Source of the DNA: Ryuthela nishihirai
Taxonomy: Eukaryota > Arthropoda > Arachnida > Araneae > Heptathelidae
Reading direction: 5' to 3'
Assembly (NCBI GenBank): GCA_038380435.1
Contig: JAWZYU010000025.1
Span: forward strand, 49,856,691 to 49,920,690
Length of the DNA stretch: 64,000 nucleotides
Shown: positions 22,033 to 33,698 of the stretch, piece after piece
Layout: each line of letters opens with the position of its first letter
Numbering within the stretch: the first letter of the stretch is position 1
The notes under the pieces: generated by a model
Told to the model about the DNA's origin: nothing
Database searches by the model: none
The model's input: only the letters and a program-made list of their open reading frames with translations
Position numbers and translations under genes: made by a program

Positions 22033-22118
22033 CAGAGTTTCTCAATATGTGTTTGCGGAGCCCCTGAAAGGTCTCGGGGAACCCCAGAGCTTCGCGGAGA
22101 ACACTTTGAGAAACGCTG
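22033..22118. mobile_element. hAT-like miniature element
   Basis: 86-bp stretch with CAGAGTTTCTCAATATG at the left and TTTGAGAAACGCTG at the right, which are inverted repeats, and mirrored GCGGAG cores. The termini resemble hAT ends. I see no clear 8-bp duplication. Confidence 0.5.
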
Positions 22119-22345
22119 GGTTAGATGACCAGCTTATGAGTACCCCGACTACTCAGGATTGACTAAGCAAAAGGAATCCATTGGGTAGCAGTTAGGAGAC
22201 CAATGGGATCTTTCCCATTCAAGTCATACAGCGTGTTCTTGAATGTGCACAGAGTATGGCTTACTTGCATACGGTCAACGCCTAACGTCCCATCTCACGG
22301 AAGACAATCTTTATAAACCCATTGCTTTCACATTTAGAGTAGAGA
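22119..22345 (-). mobile_element. old SINE-1 fragment
   Basis: Heavily diverged reverse SINE-1 body: GTTAGGAGACCAATGG, AGCGTGTTCTTGAATGTGCA, CTAACGTCCCATC. Confidence 0.65.
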
Positions 22346-22366
22346 GCGATTCACCGGAACGTAGAA

Positions 22367-22842
22367 GGGTTGGGCTGTTTTACCTCTGAGCGACACTTCT
22401 TTGCACACAATGGGCTAAATGACCAGTTCACAAGGACTCAGAGAAGATTGGGGAGAAAGGTTGGGTTGTTTTACCTCTGAGCGGCACTTTTTTGCCGCTC
22501 AGAGGCTAAATGGCCAGGTCACAAGGACTCCGAAGACTCAGGGAAGGTTGGGGGGAGGGGATTCACTGGACAGCCATATCTGTTAGGAAACAGATGGTAG
22601 TTTCCTGTCAAGGCCATTAAGCGTGTTCTTTAATGTGCAAGTGGTATGGGTCTCTCGCATGCGGAGCCACAGCTTAACGTCACATCCGATGGACGGCGGC
22701 CTTTCGAAGCCCATTGGTGTTCCCTATTGACCAGGAGTAAGATAGGGAGTTATACGGAGATAAATCTCCACCCTGGAGCATCTGAGACTCGAACCTGGGA
22801 ACTACAGATCACCAGCCTGGAGCGCTACTGACTAAACAACAC
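22367..22842 (-). mobile_element. old SINE-1 with duplicated 3' end
   Basis: Reverse SINE-1 whose 3' segment is present twice (TTGGGCTGTTTTACC at about 22371 and TTGGGTTGTTTTACC at about 22462), followed by a complete body and tRNA head (CTCGAACCTGGGAACTAC). Another case of tandem 3' modules, like 18935-19658. Confidence 0.8.
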
Positions 22843-23125
22843 GGACACCCACTGGACAGCTGTTAGGAAGCGTATTGAAGTCCCCCAGGCCATCCAGCGT
22901 GTTCTCTGACGTGCACAGTGTATGGTTCTCACGCACTTGGGGACGCAGCTTAAGTTCTCATTTGATGAACGGCGCCTTTTCAAGCCCATGGGCGTGACTT
23001 TTTTTTTTGACCACAGGGGAAGAGTTAACGGAGATAAATCCCAACTCAAGCACAGTTGGGATTCGAATTTGGGAATTGCAGATTACGAGTCTGGCGTGCT
23101 ACCAACCGCGACAACTCCCACCGCA
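22843..23125 (-). mobile_element. old SINE-1, 3'-truncated
   Basis: Diverged reverse copy from CCCACTGGACAGCTGTTAGG through the tRNA head (GATTCGAATTTGGGAATTGC). It lacks the 3' tail. Confidence 0.75.
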
Positions 23126-23375
23126 GAAAAATAGGGGTTATGTGAAAATAGTTCTGTTACATTCCCCATAATCAACAAGCTATCATCAGTTTAAAAAGCC
23201 ATTTAAAAAGCAATAAAATTTTAAGAGGTTTAAGATCCAATCAATCTTTACTCTTCGGACATGGCCGTGATCATAGGGTAAAGTTCTCTGAGGATGTTGT
23301 TTATTTGTTCCTTTAATAAAGTGAAAATTTCAGATTGAATCGTTCAAACGCTTCGATTAGTGATGGAAAGAGAAG

Positions 23376-23761
23376 GTTAGGGTTATTTTACCTCTGAGCG
23401 GCACTTTTTTGCACACCATGGGCTAAATAGCCAGGTCACAAGGACCCCGAAGGCTCAGATAAAGTTGTGGGAGGAGACCCACTGGAATAGCTGTTGTGAG
23501 ACAGATGGTAGCCTCCCGTCAAGGCCATCCAGCGTGTTCTTTAACGTGCACAGGGTATGTCTCTCCCGCACACGAGGCCACGGCTTAACGTCCCATCCGA
23601 TGGACGGCGGCCTTTCCAAGCCCATCGGTGTCCCCTACTGACCGTGGGCAGGGCGGGGAATTTTGCGGAGATAAATCTCAACGCTGACCCATCTGGGACT
23701 CGAACCTGTGAACTACAGATTACGAGCCTGGCGCGCTACTGACTGAGCCACCCCCGCCCCT
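23376..23761 (-). mobile_element. SINE-1, full-length
   Basis: Reverse SINE-1 with a slightly altered 3' end (GGTTAGGGTTATTTTACC) and an intact tRNA head ending CCACCCCCGCCCC. TSD not evident. Confidence 0.92.
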
Positions 23762-23963
23762 AAGACTTATGTGATTCGAAAGATAAATGCAATGACTCAA
23801 TACTGAGCTACTCTTAATAAAATGGTTCGATTCCAGTCTTTAGTGAAACAGAACAATTCTTTATTGCACTTTGAACACATATCATTGACTGAATGATAAA
23901 GACCATAATAATGCACATTTACCATAAACTACTTGTTCAGCTATTTTTCCAGAGTCTCAAGTA

Positions 23964-24394
23964 CAGTCGCGCAAAAAAGTATCCGAACACTATAGTTGAT
24001 TACAGAATTCTGAAAAAATATCTGGCAACGATTTTTTTTAGAAATTAGTGATCTGGCAATATTCGTGTCACGTGATTACAGAATTCAGGAAAAATATCTG
24101 GAGCGTGTACAGCAACTGTACACGCTCCAGTTACCGTTCACAGCAAACTGGAGCGTGTGCAGTTACTCTACACGCTCCAGTTTGCTGTGAACGGTAACTG
24201 CACACGCTCAATATTTCCATGAGTGAGCCCACACGATCTAGTATCAAAATAATACGACCACCTACAGTCGCTCAAAAAAGTATCCGAACACTATGGTTGA
24301 TTGCAAAATTCAGAAAAAATATCTGGCAACATTTTTTTTAGAAATTAGGGATCTGGCAACCTTCGTGTCACGTGACACGAAGGTTGCCAGATCA
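23964..24394. mobile_element. composite Pal-MITE 2 (inverse copy)
   Basis: TA-flanked start (CAGTCGCGCAAAAAAG), a Pal-MITE arm, an inner foldback with arms at about 24128-24158 and 24170-24200, a linker, then TA plus a second Pal-MITE (24265 on) truncated in its right arm at about 24394. It is the reverse complement of the arrangement at 20913-21366. Confidence 0.85.
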
Positions 24395-24498
24395 AGAAAA
24401 ATAAGCGATGCCTGTGATATTATTTTTGTCGTGAAATACAGTTTCACGGAAATCATTCCCTCAGCGAAACTCATCGATTTCATCCTAAGATATAAGGG

Positions 24499-24856
24499 TT
24501 GATTTAGTTCTTGACCAACACTCTTTTTGCCACCCAACTTTCTAAATGGCCAATCACAAAGACCCCCAAGAACTCAGAGCTGGATACGAAATCTACTGAG
24601 GAACTTTTACGAGACAGATGGAAGCCTTACGTGAAGCCTAGTGTGTTTATAAACGTGCACAAGGTATAGTACCCTTGTGAAAAGGGATCAAAATTTAAAG
24701 TTACATACATCCGACGGTCGGCGGTCTTTCCAAGTCCTCATAGGTGATTACTTTCCTGTCAAGTACAAAGCAAAGAATTGGGAGAAAATTCTCAATGGAC
24801 GTATATTTTGTGTGGGGAGTGGAATGAACCTGGGAATATGAATTTACGAGTTCGTT
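24499..24856 (-). mobile_element. old SINE-1
   Basis: Heavily diverged reverse copy: CTAAATGGCCAATCACAAAG, AGACAGATGGAAGCC, ATCCGACGGTCGGCGG, ending with a degraded tRNA head (GAACCTGGGAATATG). Confidence 0.7.
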
Positions 24857-25069
24857 GAATCCACCGTTTGAAAAAAAAAATGATGTTGAAAGTTACTTTT
24901 TGTCATCAATTTCAGCAATTAGTTATCTATTATCGGAAATGGCGCACCGGAATACAGCAACGTCATTTCCTCTGCGAAAACATTTATTAAAGTTAATACT
25001 TTCGCACAAGGGAGAAGATTTCGGGTGGAGGGGGGGGTGTAGAGAACTTTGTGGTCTAAAGAGCCTAAA

Positions 25070-25640
25070 CTGAATGCATGAGAATGGGGTTTCCACGGCA
25101 AAGGGCCAAGACTAGCTTATTCTTCCGTTACAACTCGCAACTTGAGTGTATGTCTGCTCGTGTGTGTATAGTCGCAGTTGTAACGAACTACGAAGAGAGA
25201 TTTAAGCAGTTAAGCGTTACTCTGCGATGTATTCACATAGCTGACATGATTATGCAAAATTTAAAGAGTAACGGGTCCTCGCCCCCCGTTGCCGAGGAGC
25301 ACGCTAGTCTCGCCTCTAACGAGACGTGCCGCTGCTGTACTTCCAATTACGGGCCAAGTTCGTGCTGCCAGTAATGAATGCGTTATTAGCGGCGCCGTAC
25401 TCTGGACGCTCGGCCCTAGTTTAATTCATAGCGAGGAAGGCCACTAGTCCTGGACGTTGGTGCACGCTTCATTTTCGTCTTTGCCAGTTCGTGTTACACG
25501 GCTTCCACGTGCAGCTCTCAGGGACCGTCCACTGCTGCTGCAGAGTCATTCCCGCGGCATTCCTCTGAACGATCACTCCCACGTGTGGTTCCGGGGGACC
25601 GCCCATTCACTTCGGTTCGTGATGGTTGTTGGGATTGTGT
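25070..25640. promoter_or_regulatory. GC-richer single-copy island, candidate regulatory region
   Basis: Unlike its surroundings this stretch is not repetitive and is richer in G and C. It carries an octamer-like ATTATGCAAAAT (25249-25260), two CACGTG E-boxes (25506-25511 and 25580-25585) and GTAATGAATGCGTTATTAGC. Short open frames across it (for example 25078-25374) have no recognisable domain. A conserved non-coding element or promoter is an inference from composition and site clustering only. Confidence 0.35.
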
Positions 25641-25996
25641 TCGGTCAATGCTTTTGCCAGCTGTTGTTTGTTGGAAATCGCATACAAGTAGGAGTGGAAC
25701 TAAATTTGATGCCTTGTTTTGTATTCAGAGAAATGAGATTTGGATATCGAGAAATTGAAGGGGTATCGTTTCGGCCCAGAACTACCCAGTGACGGTCAGA
25801 AGGAAGGGGGCTATGGGATTATGGCCCTTACAAGAAACTTTCAAGTGGACTTTCATTTCATTCCAACTGCAAGGCAGTTTTGCATTCTTGAAGGGATTAG
25901 AGGTGCGGGTCGCCATTTTCTTTTCCATGAAGAACCTTCCTGACGCACTGAGTACCGCAAAAGGCCAAATGAAAAGCTGTTAATAGTATCTCGATT
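25641..25996. other. unique sequence, no gene recognised
   Basis: Overlapping short open frames on both strands but nothing recognisable. No splice-site pair comparable with that at 53.5 kb was found. Confidence 0.35.
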
Positions 25997-26008
25997 ACTA
26001 AATAATCC

Positions 26009-26328
26009 CTCAGCTTCGTCAGCGTTGAGATTTATCTCCGCAACACTCCCCGCCCTGCCCACGGTCAGTAGGGGACACTGATAGGCTTGGAAAGGCCGCC
26101 GTCCGTTCAATGAGAGGTTAAGCTGTGGCTCCGTGTGTGGGAGAGTCATACCCTGTGCCCGTTAAATAACACGCTAGTAGGCCTTAACGAGAGGCTACCG
26201 TCTGTTTCCCAATAGCTGTTCCAGTGGGTCTCTTCCCACAACCTTCTCTGAACCTTCTGGGTCCTTGTGACTTAGCCATTTAGCCCATTGTGTGCAAAAG
26301 AAATGCTGCCCCACCACAACTAAATAAT
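26009..26328 (+). mobile_element. SINE-1, 5'-truncated
   Basis: Begins just after the tRNA head (GTCAGCGTTGAGATTTATC) and runs to a diverged 3' end. A perfect 12-bp TSD, ACTAAATAATCC, lies at 25997-26008 and 26329-26340. Confidence 0.93.
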
Positions 26329-26576
26329 CCGTTAAGTTAATAAGAATGTCATTTCTTGGCTATAAAATCTTTCATATCCTATATTAAAATGGGGGGGAAA
26401 TAAGATTTACATGAAATTAAAATTCAAGAGAATATGTATATTAAACGATTACATATCTTTAAAATCTTTAAACTGTTAATCATGTTAAGTTATACTATAT
26501 TTGCTTAGAAACCTTAATTGGTTTTATATATACTACAAACTGGGGTTTACAGTACGTCACTAAGTGGGTTGGGTTG

Positions 26577-26955
26577 TTTTACCTCTGAGCGGCACTTTTT
26601 TGCACACCATGGGCTAAATGGCCAGGGTCACCAGGACCCATAAGGCTCAGAGAAGGTTGGGGGAGGGGACCCACTGGAACAGCTCTTGGGAGACAGATGG
26701 TAGTCTCCCATCAAGGCCTCCAGCGTGTTCTTTAACGTGCACAGGGTATGGCTCTCCCGCACACGGGGCCACGGGTTAACGTTCCAGCCGACGGACGGCG
26801 GCATTTCCAAGCCCATCGGTGTCCCCTACTGACCGTGGGCAGGGCGGGGGAATTTTGCGGAGATAAATCTCAACGCTGACCCAGCTGGGACTCGAACCTG
26901 GGAACTACAGATTACGAGTCTGGTGCGCTACCGACTGAGCCACCCCCGCCCCACA
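26577..26955 (-). mobile_element. SINE-1, full-length
   Basis: 379-bp reverse SINE-1. TSD TCACTAAGTG at 26567-26576 and 26956-26965. Both tRNA promoter boxes are intact. Confidence 0.94.
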
Positions 26956-26965
26956 TCACTAAGTG

Positions 26966-27625
26966 TCTTCCTACAAACTTGAGACTTATAACAGCCCCTG
27001 GAGAGGCAATGGAATCTTCAATTTGAAATAGGGGAGGGCGATAGGAAGGATCGACTGTCCCAGAAACCCAGCTTTTTGGATATATAAAAGTCGTTTAAAT
27101 GAAATAAATGAGTCATAAATGAAACGTGAGCCACTTAGTGACTTATTCAAATTCATCATGACTTTGAGGATATTCCTAGAGTGAATTTGGCTATTACATG
27201 ATGAAGTCTGTCACAATGCACTGCACATCTTCGTCAGATTTCATTTTTCTTCTTTTCATGGCATTTTTGGAGGTCTTGAAATCTAAAAATCCAATAGGGA
27301 AGATGTTAAGTCTTTAGGGGGATGATCCAGACAATCTCAATCATACCTTTTCAACTTCGTTCTGCTAATTGGACAGTATTGGAGAAAATAATGCAACAGA
27401 ATAATCTCTCTCTCCTCAAAACGTCTTAGCTTTTCGACTTCAATACCCGTAGTGTCGCAATATCGTTGAGAGTTGATGATGTCGTCACAGTTTAGGAACT
27501 CAATCAGCAGCTGAGCCTGACAGTCAAATAAAAATGTCAGTGTACCTCACATCGTTCAACTTGGATACTTTCATAAGGGGCTTGTCTGGAATCCTTCCTA
27601 CATCTGTCCGTTCACGTAGGAACTT
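26966..27625. other. no gene or repeat recognised
   Basis: Mixed-composition unique sequence. No open frame, repeat or RNA gene that I can support. Confidence 0.4.
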
Positions 27626-27639
27626 TCCGCTTATTCTGG

Positions 27640-28040
27640 GGCGGGGATGGCTCAGTCGGTAGCGCGCCAGGCTCGTAATCTGAAATTCCCAGGTTCGAAT
27701 CCCAGCTGAGAATTATCTCCGCAATTTATCCGCAATATTATCTCCGCAAAATTCCCCGCCCTGCCCACGGTCAGTAGGGGACACCGATGGGCTTGGAAAG
27801 GCCGTCGTCCGTCGGATGGGACGTTAAGCCATGGCTCCGTGTGCGGGAGAGCCATACCCTGTGCACGTTAAAGAACACGCTGGATGGCCTTGACGGGAGG
27901 CTACCATCTGTCTCCCAACAGCTGTTCCAGTGGGTCCCCTCCCCCAACCTTCTCTGAGCCTTCGGGGTCCATGTGACCTGGCCATTTAGCCCATGGTGTG
28001 CAAAAAAGTGCCGCTCAGAGATAAAACAACCCAACCCAAA
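27640..28040 (+). mobile_element. SINE-1, full-length
   Basis: 401-bp forward copy with a small internal duplication near ATTATCTCCGCAA after box B. The 14-bp TSD TCCGCTTATTCTGG is at 27626-27639 and 28041-28054, among the longest here. Confidence 0.95.
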
Positions 28041-28440
28041 TCCGCTTATTCTGGTGCTGATGAGTGTATATTACTAGTAAAATGTACATTACTAGATAAA
28101 GAGGTTGCTCACTTTTCATTTTAATGACTCTTATATAAATATTAAGAATGATTTGTAAACTGTCTCAAAATAGTTGCCTTTTGTCTTAGATCATTAAGGG
28201 AGCCTTCCTCCCCCCTCCCTACCCCACCTCTCCTCTTTTGTGACAACGAATATTTGTTTCCGCCACTGGAGAGTGAGGAAAAATCTCTTCTCAGAAAGAT
28301 GTGTTCATTCGACCAAGATGTTTAACTACTCCAAAGAGAGATAAAACTTTTGCCGCTTTACGAGAATCTCAAGGCTTCTGCTTCCCCGGAAAAAATAAAA
28401 CTGTTTGGTCCTTTTAGAGAAACAATTCTTTTTTGCCGTA

Positions 28441-29117
28441 CAGTCGCTCAAAAAAGTATCCGAACACTATGGTTGATTACAGGATTCAAAAAAAATATCT
28501 GGCAACGATTTTTTTAACCTTTGTGTCACGTGACACAAATGTTGCCAGATTACTAATTTCAAAAAAAAAATCGTTGCCAGATATTTTTTTTAATTCTGTA
28601 ATCAACCATCATCATCATTCTCAAGCAGCCATGGACTACGGAGGTCCAACCAGACCATGCAATTTAGTTCTCCAAGCAAGTCTGTCCTGAGCTACATCTA
28701 TTGCATCTGGCCACTGCTACAGAAGCCCACCAGTGCAGCAAAATCAGGATCCATAATCAAGCTCAGAGCCATAATTCCGTTCCGGTTGGTATATATGGTC
28801 ATCACCAGGACCCTGTGTGGTTGACCACTCCTCAGCAGGGTAGAAAAAAAAGAAAAGTAGCCATAGTTGACCAGATCAGTAGGCCACACTAAACTGGCAG
28901 CCCTCCCCTTCCGTTCACTTCCACAAGAGAGTATCTCTTTTGAAAGGTGCTAATGGTCTGCACCACGAGAAGGCGGGGTCGGACATTAGGTGCTAGGCCT
29001 GGCCGGTTCCATGCATCATCACAGGGGATTGGTACATAGCTCTCCTTCATAGTGACTACCTAGCTACCATTTACAGACCAATCAACCATAATGTTCGGAT
29101 ACTTTTTTGAGCGACTG
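28441..29117. mobile_element. Pal-MITE interrupted by element Q
   Basis: TA-flanked Pal-MITE (TA at 28439-28440 and 29118-29119). The left part is 28441-28609 and the right part 29080-29117. Between them lies a 470-bp insertion flanked by a 10-bp direct repeat of MITE sequence. Confidence 0.92.
28610..29079. mobile_element. element Q, unrecognised 470-bp insertion
   Basis: Flanked by the exact 10-bp duplication AATCAACCAT (28600-28609 and 29080-29089), both derived from the host Pal-MITE. It begins with an ATC-type simple repeat (CATCATCATTCTC), which on the reverse strand would be a GAT-type 3' tail as in some non-LTR retroelements. A second fragment (AAGGCGGGGTCG, GGTTC.A.GCATCATCACA) is at 59358-59440. 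It shows no similarity to SINE-1 or SINE-2 and I do not recognise the family. Confidence 0.8.
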
Positions 29118-32100
29118 TACCAAGGTAACTTAAGATTTTGCCCACTCTAAGCGAATTTCAAAAATCTTTACTGTCCATAGGTATTTAATTTTTTTTCCGC
29201 CTTAAGAATATTTAAATTTTTATTGCTCTTAAGCCATTTAGATTGCTTTCCCGCCCTAGTAAAATTATTTTTTACCTCTTCAATCAAAACTAACATTTGC
29301 TACTCGAAAGTGAATTCCATTTATTACTGTCCAAGAAATTTTAATTTTTTTCGTCCTATGTGACGCTGACCAACTTTAATTCTTTTCTGCTATAAAGCGA
29401 TTTTAATTTTTTTTGTCCCCTTAAAGAAATTTGATAATTTTATGACCTTAATAAAATTTTGTTATTTATTTCCCCAATGAAATTTAATTTTTTTCTGCTG
29501 CAGAACTGAATTCCCCCTTTATACCCTAATAAGCAGTTTAATTATTTTGCTCTTCTAAAGCGTTCTACTTCGATTTTTTTGCCGCCCAATTAGTTCTGTC
29601 TTCCATTTTTTTGTCTCCCAAATCATTCTGTCTTCCATTTTTTTGCCACCCAAATCGTTCTGTCTTTCATTTTTTTGTCGCTCAAATCGTTCTGTCTTCC
29701 ATTTTTTTGCCGCTCAAATCGTTCTGTCTTCCATTATTTTGCCGTCGAAATCGTTCTGTCTTTCATTTTTTTGCCGCCAAAATCGTTCTGTCTTCCTTTT
29801 TTTGTCGCCCAAATCGTTCTGTCTTCCATTTTTTTGCCACCCAAATCGTTCTGTCTTCCATTTTTTTGCCGCCGAAATCGTTCTGTCTTCCATTTTTCGG
29901 CCGCTCAAATCATCCTGTCTTCCATTTTTTTGCCGCCCAAATCGTCCTGTCTTCCGTTTTTTTGCCGCCCAAATCGTTCTGTCTTCCATTTTTTTGCCGC
30001 CCAAATCGTTCTGTCTTTCATTTTTTTGCCGCCGAAATCGTTCTGTCTTCCATTTTTTGGCCGCCCAAATCGTCCTGTTTTCCATTTTTTTGCCGCCCAA
30101 ATCGTTCTGTCTTCCATTTTTTTTGCCTCCAAAATCGTTCTGTCTTCCATTTTTTTGCCACCTAAATCGTCCTGTCTTCCATTTTTTTGCCACCCAAATC
30201 GTTCTGTCTTCCATTCTTTGGCCGCCGAAATCGTTGTCTTCCATTTTTTGGGCGCTCAAATCATCCTGTCTTCCATTTTTTGGCCGCTCAAATCGTCCTG
30301 TCTTCCATTTTTTTGCTGCCCAAATCGTTCTGTCTTCCATTTTTTGGCCGCCGAAATCGTTCTGTCTTCCATTTTTTGGCCGCTCAAATCATCCTGTCTT
30401 CCATTTTTTTTGCCGCCCAAATCGTACAGTCTTCCATTTTTTTGCCTCCAAAATCGTTCTATCTTCCATTTTTTGCCACCCAAATCGTCCTGTCTTCCAT
30501 TTTTTTGCCACTCAAATCGTTCTGTCTTCCATTTTTTGGGCGCTCAAATCATCCTGTCTTCCATTTTTTGGCCGCTCAAATCGTCCTGTCTTCCATTTTT
30601 TTGCTGCCCAAATCGTTCTGTCTTCCATTTTTTTGCCGCCCAAATCGTTCTGACTTCCATTTTTTGCCGCCCAAATCGTCCTTTTTTCCATTTTTTTGCC
30701 ACCCAAATCGTTCTGTCTTCCATTCTTTGGCCGCCGAAATCGTTCTGTCTTCCATTTTTTGGCCTCCCAAATCGTCCTGTTTTCCATTTTTTGCCGCCCA
30801 AATCGTTCTGTCTTCCATTTTTTTGCCTCCAAAATTGTCCTGTCTTCCATTTTTTGCCACCCAAATCGTTCTGTCTTCCATTCTTTGGCAGCCGAAATCG
30901 TTGTCTTCCATTTCTTGGCCGCTCAAATCGTCCTGTCTTCCATTTTTTTGTCGCCCAAATCGTTCTGTCTTCCATTTTTTTGCCTCGAAAATCGTTCTGT
31001 CTTCCATTTTTTGGCCGCCGAAATCGTTCTGTCTTCCATTTTTTGGCCGCTCAAATCGTCCTGTCTTCCATTTTTTTGCCGCCCAAATTGTTGTGTCTTC
31101 CATTTTTTTGCCACAGAAATCGTTCTGTCTTCCATTTTTTGGCAGTTCAAATCGTCCTGTCTTCGATTTTTTTGCCGCCCAAATCGTTCTGTCTTCCATT
31201 TTTTGCCGCCCAAATCGTTCTGTCTTCCATTTTTTTGCCGCCCAAATCGTTCTGACTTCCATTTTTTGCCGCCCAAATCGTCCTGTCTTTCATTTTTTGC
31301 CGCCCAAATCGTTCTGTCTTTCATTTTTTGCCGCCTAAATCGTTCTGTCTTCCATTTTTTTGTCGCCCAAATCGTTCTGTCTTCCATGTTTTTGCCACCC
31401 AAATCGTTCTGTCTTTCATTTTTTTGCCGCTCAAATCGTTCTATCTTCCATTTTTTTGCCTCCCAAATCGTTCTGTCTTCCATTTTGTTGCCACCCAAAT
31501 CTTTCTGTCTTCCATTTTTTTGCCGCTCAAATCGTTCTGTCTTCCATTTTTTTGCCGCTCAAATCGATCTGTCCTCCATTTTTTGGCCGCTCAAATCGTC
31601 CTGTCTTCCATTTTTTTGCCACCCAAATCGTCCTGTCTTCCATTTTTTTGCCGCCCAAATCGTTCTGTCTTCCATTTTTTTGCCTCCAAAATCGTTCTGT
31701 CTTCCATTTTTTGCCACCCAAATCGTTCTGTCTTCCATTTTTTAGCCGCCGAAATCGTCCTGTCTTCCATTTTTTTGCCACCCAAATCGTTCTGTCTTCC
31801 ATTCTTTGGCCGCCGAAATCGTTGTCTTCCATTTTTTGGCCGCTCAAATCGTTCTGTCTTCCATTTTTTTGTCGCCCAAATCGTTCTGTCTTCCATTTTT
31901 TTGCCTCCAAAATCATTCTGTCTTCCATTTTTTGGCCGCCGAAATCGTTCTGTCATCCATTTTTTGGCCGCTCAAATCGTCCTGTCTTCCATTTTTTGTC
32001 GCCCAAATCGTTCTGTCTTCCATTTTTTTGTCTCCAAAATCGTTCTGTCTTCCATTTTTTGGCCGCCGAAATCGTTCTGTCTTCCATTTTTTGGCCGCTC

Positions 32101-32420
32101 AAATCGTCCTGTCTTCCATTTTTTTGCCGCCCAAATCGTTCTGTCTTCCATTTTTTTGCCACACAAATCGTTCTGTCTTCCATTTTTTTGCCACAGAAAT
32201 CGTTCTGTCTTTCATTTTTTGGCAGCTCAAATCGTCCTGTCTTCCACTTTTTGCCGCCCAAATCGTCCTGTCTTCCATTTTTTGCCGCCCAAATCGTTCT
32301 GTCTTCCATGTTTTTGCCACCCAAATCGTTCTGTCTTTCATTTTTTTGCCGCTCAAATCGTTCTGTCTTCCATTTTTTTGCCACCCAAATCTTCCTGTCT
32401 TCCATTTTTTTGCCGCTCAA

Positions 32421-33059
32421 ATCGTCTTGTCTTCCATTTTTTTGCCGCTCAAATCGATCTGTCCTCCATTTTTTGGCAGCTCAAATCGTCCTGTCTTCCA
32501 TTTTTTTGCCATCCAAATCGTCCTGTCTTCCATTTTTTTGCCACCCAAATCGTTCTGTCTTCCATTTTTTGGCCGCTAAAATCGTCCTGTCTTTCATTTT
32601 TTTGCCGCCCAAATCGTTCTGTCTTCCATTTTTTTGCCTCCAAAATCGTTCTGTCTTCCATTTTTTTGCCACCCAAATCGTCCTTTCTTCCATTTTTTTG
32701 CCACCCAAATCGTTCTGTCTTCCATTTTTTGGCCTCCTAAATCGTCCTGTCTTCCATTTTTTTGCCGCCCAAATCGTTCTGTCTTCCATTTTTTTGCCTC
32801 CAAAATCGTTCTGTCTTCCATTTTTTTTGCCACCCAAATCGTCCTGTCTTCCATTTTTTTGCCACCCAAATCGTTCTTTCTTCCATTCTTTGGCCTCCGA
32901 AATCGTTCTGTCTTCCATTTTTTGGCCGCTCAAATCGTCGTCTTCCATTTTTTTGCCGCCCAAATCGTTCTGTCTTCCATTTTTTTGCCTCCAAAATCGT
33001 TCTGTCTTCCATTTTTTTGGCACCCAAATCTTCCTGTCTTCCATTCTTTTGCCGCTCAA
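32421..33059. repeat. higher-order block in the 32-bp array
   Basis: This 639-bp block (about 20 monomers) is repeated essentially unchanged at 33060-33698 and, with slight changes, at about 34433-35070. The order of variant monomers is conserved, which shows block duplication. Confidence 0.85.
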
Positions 33060-33698
33060 ATCGTTCTGTCTTCCATTTTTTTGCCGCTCAAATCGATCTG
33101 TCCTCCATTTTTTGGCAGCTCAAATCGTCCTGTCTTCCATTTTTTTGCCATCCAAATCGTCCTGTCTTCCATTTTTTTGCCACCCAAATCGTTCTGTCTT
33201 CCATTTTTTGGCCGCTAAAATCGTCCTGTCTTTCATTTTTTTGCCGCCCAAATCGTTCTGTCTTCCATTTTTTTGCCTCCAAAATCGTTCTGTCTTCCAT
33301 TTTTTTGCCACCCAAATCGTCCTTTCTTCCATTTTTTTGCCACCCAAATCGTTCTGTCTTCCATTTTTTGGCCTCCTAAATCGTCCTGTCTTCCATTTTT
33401 TTGCCGCCCAAATCGTTCTGTCTTCCATTTTTTTGCCTCCAAAATCGTTCTGTCTTCCATTTTTTTTGCCACCCAAATCGTCCTGTCTTCCATTTTTTTG
33501 CCACCCAAATCGTTCTTTCTTCCATTCTTTGGCCTCCGAAATCGTTCTGTCTTCCATTTTTTGGCCGCTCAAATCGTCGTCTTCCATTTTTTTGCCGCCC
33601 AAATCGTTCTGTCTTCCATTTTTTTGCCTCCAAAATCGTTCTGTCTTCCATTTTTTTGGCACCCAAATCTTCCTGTCTTCCATTCTTTTGCCGCTCAA
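33060..33698. repeat. second copy of the 639-bp block
   Basis: Tandem repeat of 32421-33059; translations in several frames are identical between the two. Confidence 0.85.

Noticed and set aside
25078..25374. 98-codon plus-strand frame as a coding gene
   Set aside because: No recognisable domain, no donor or acceptor of the quality seen at 53.5 kb; a regulatory island is at least as likely.
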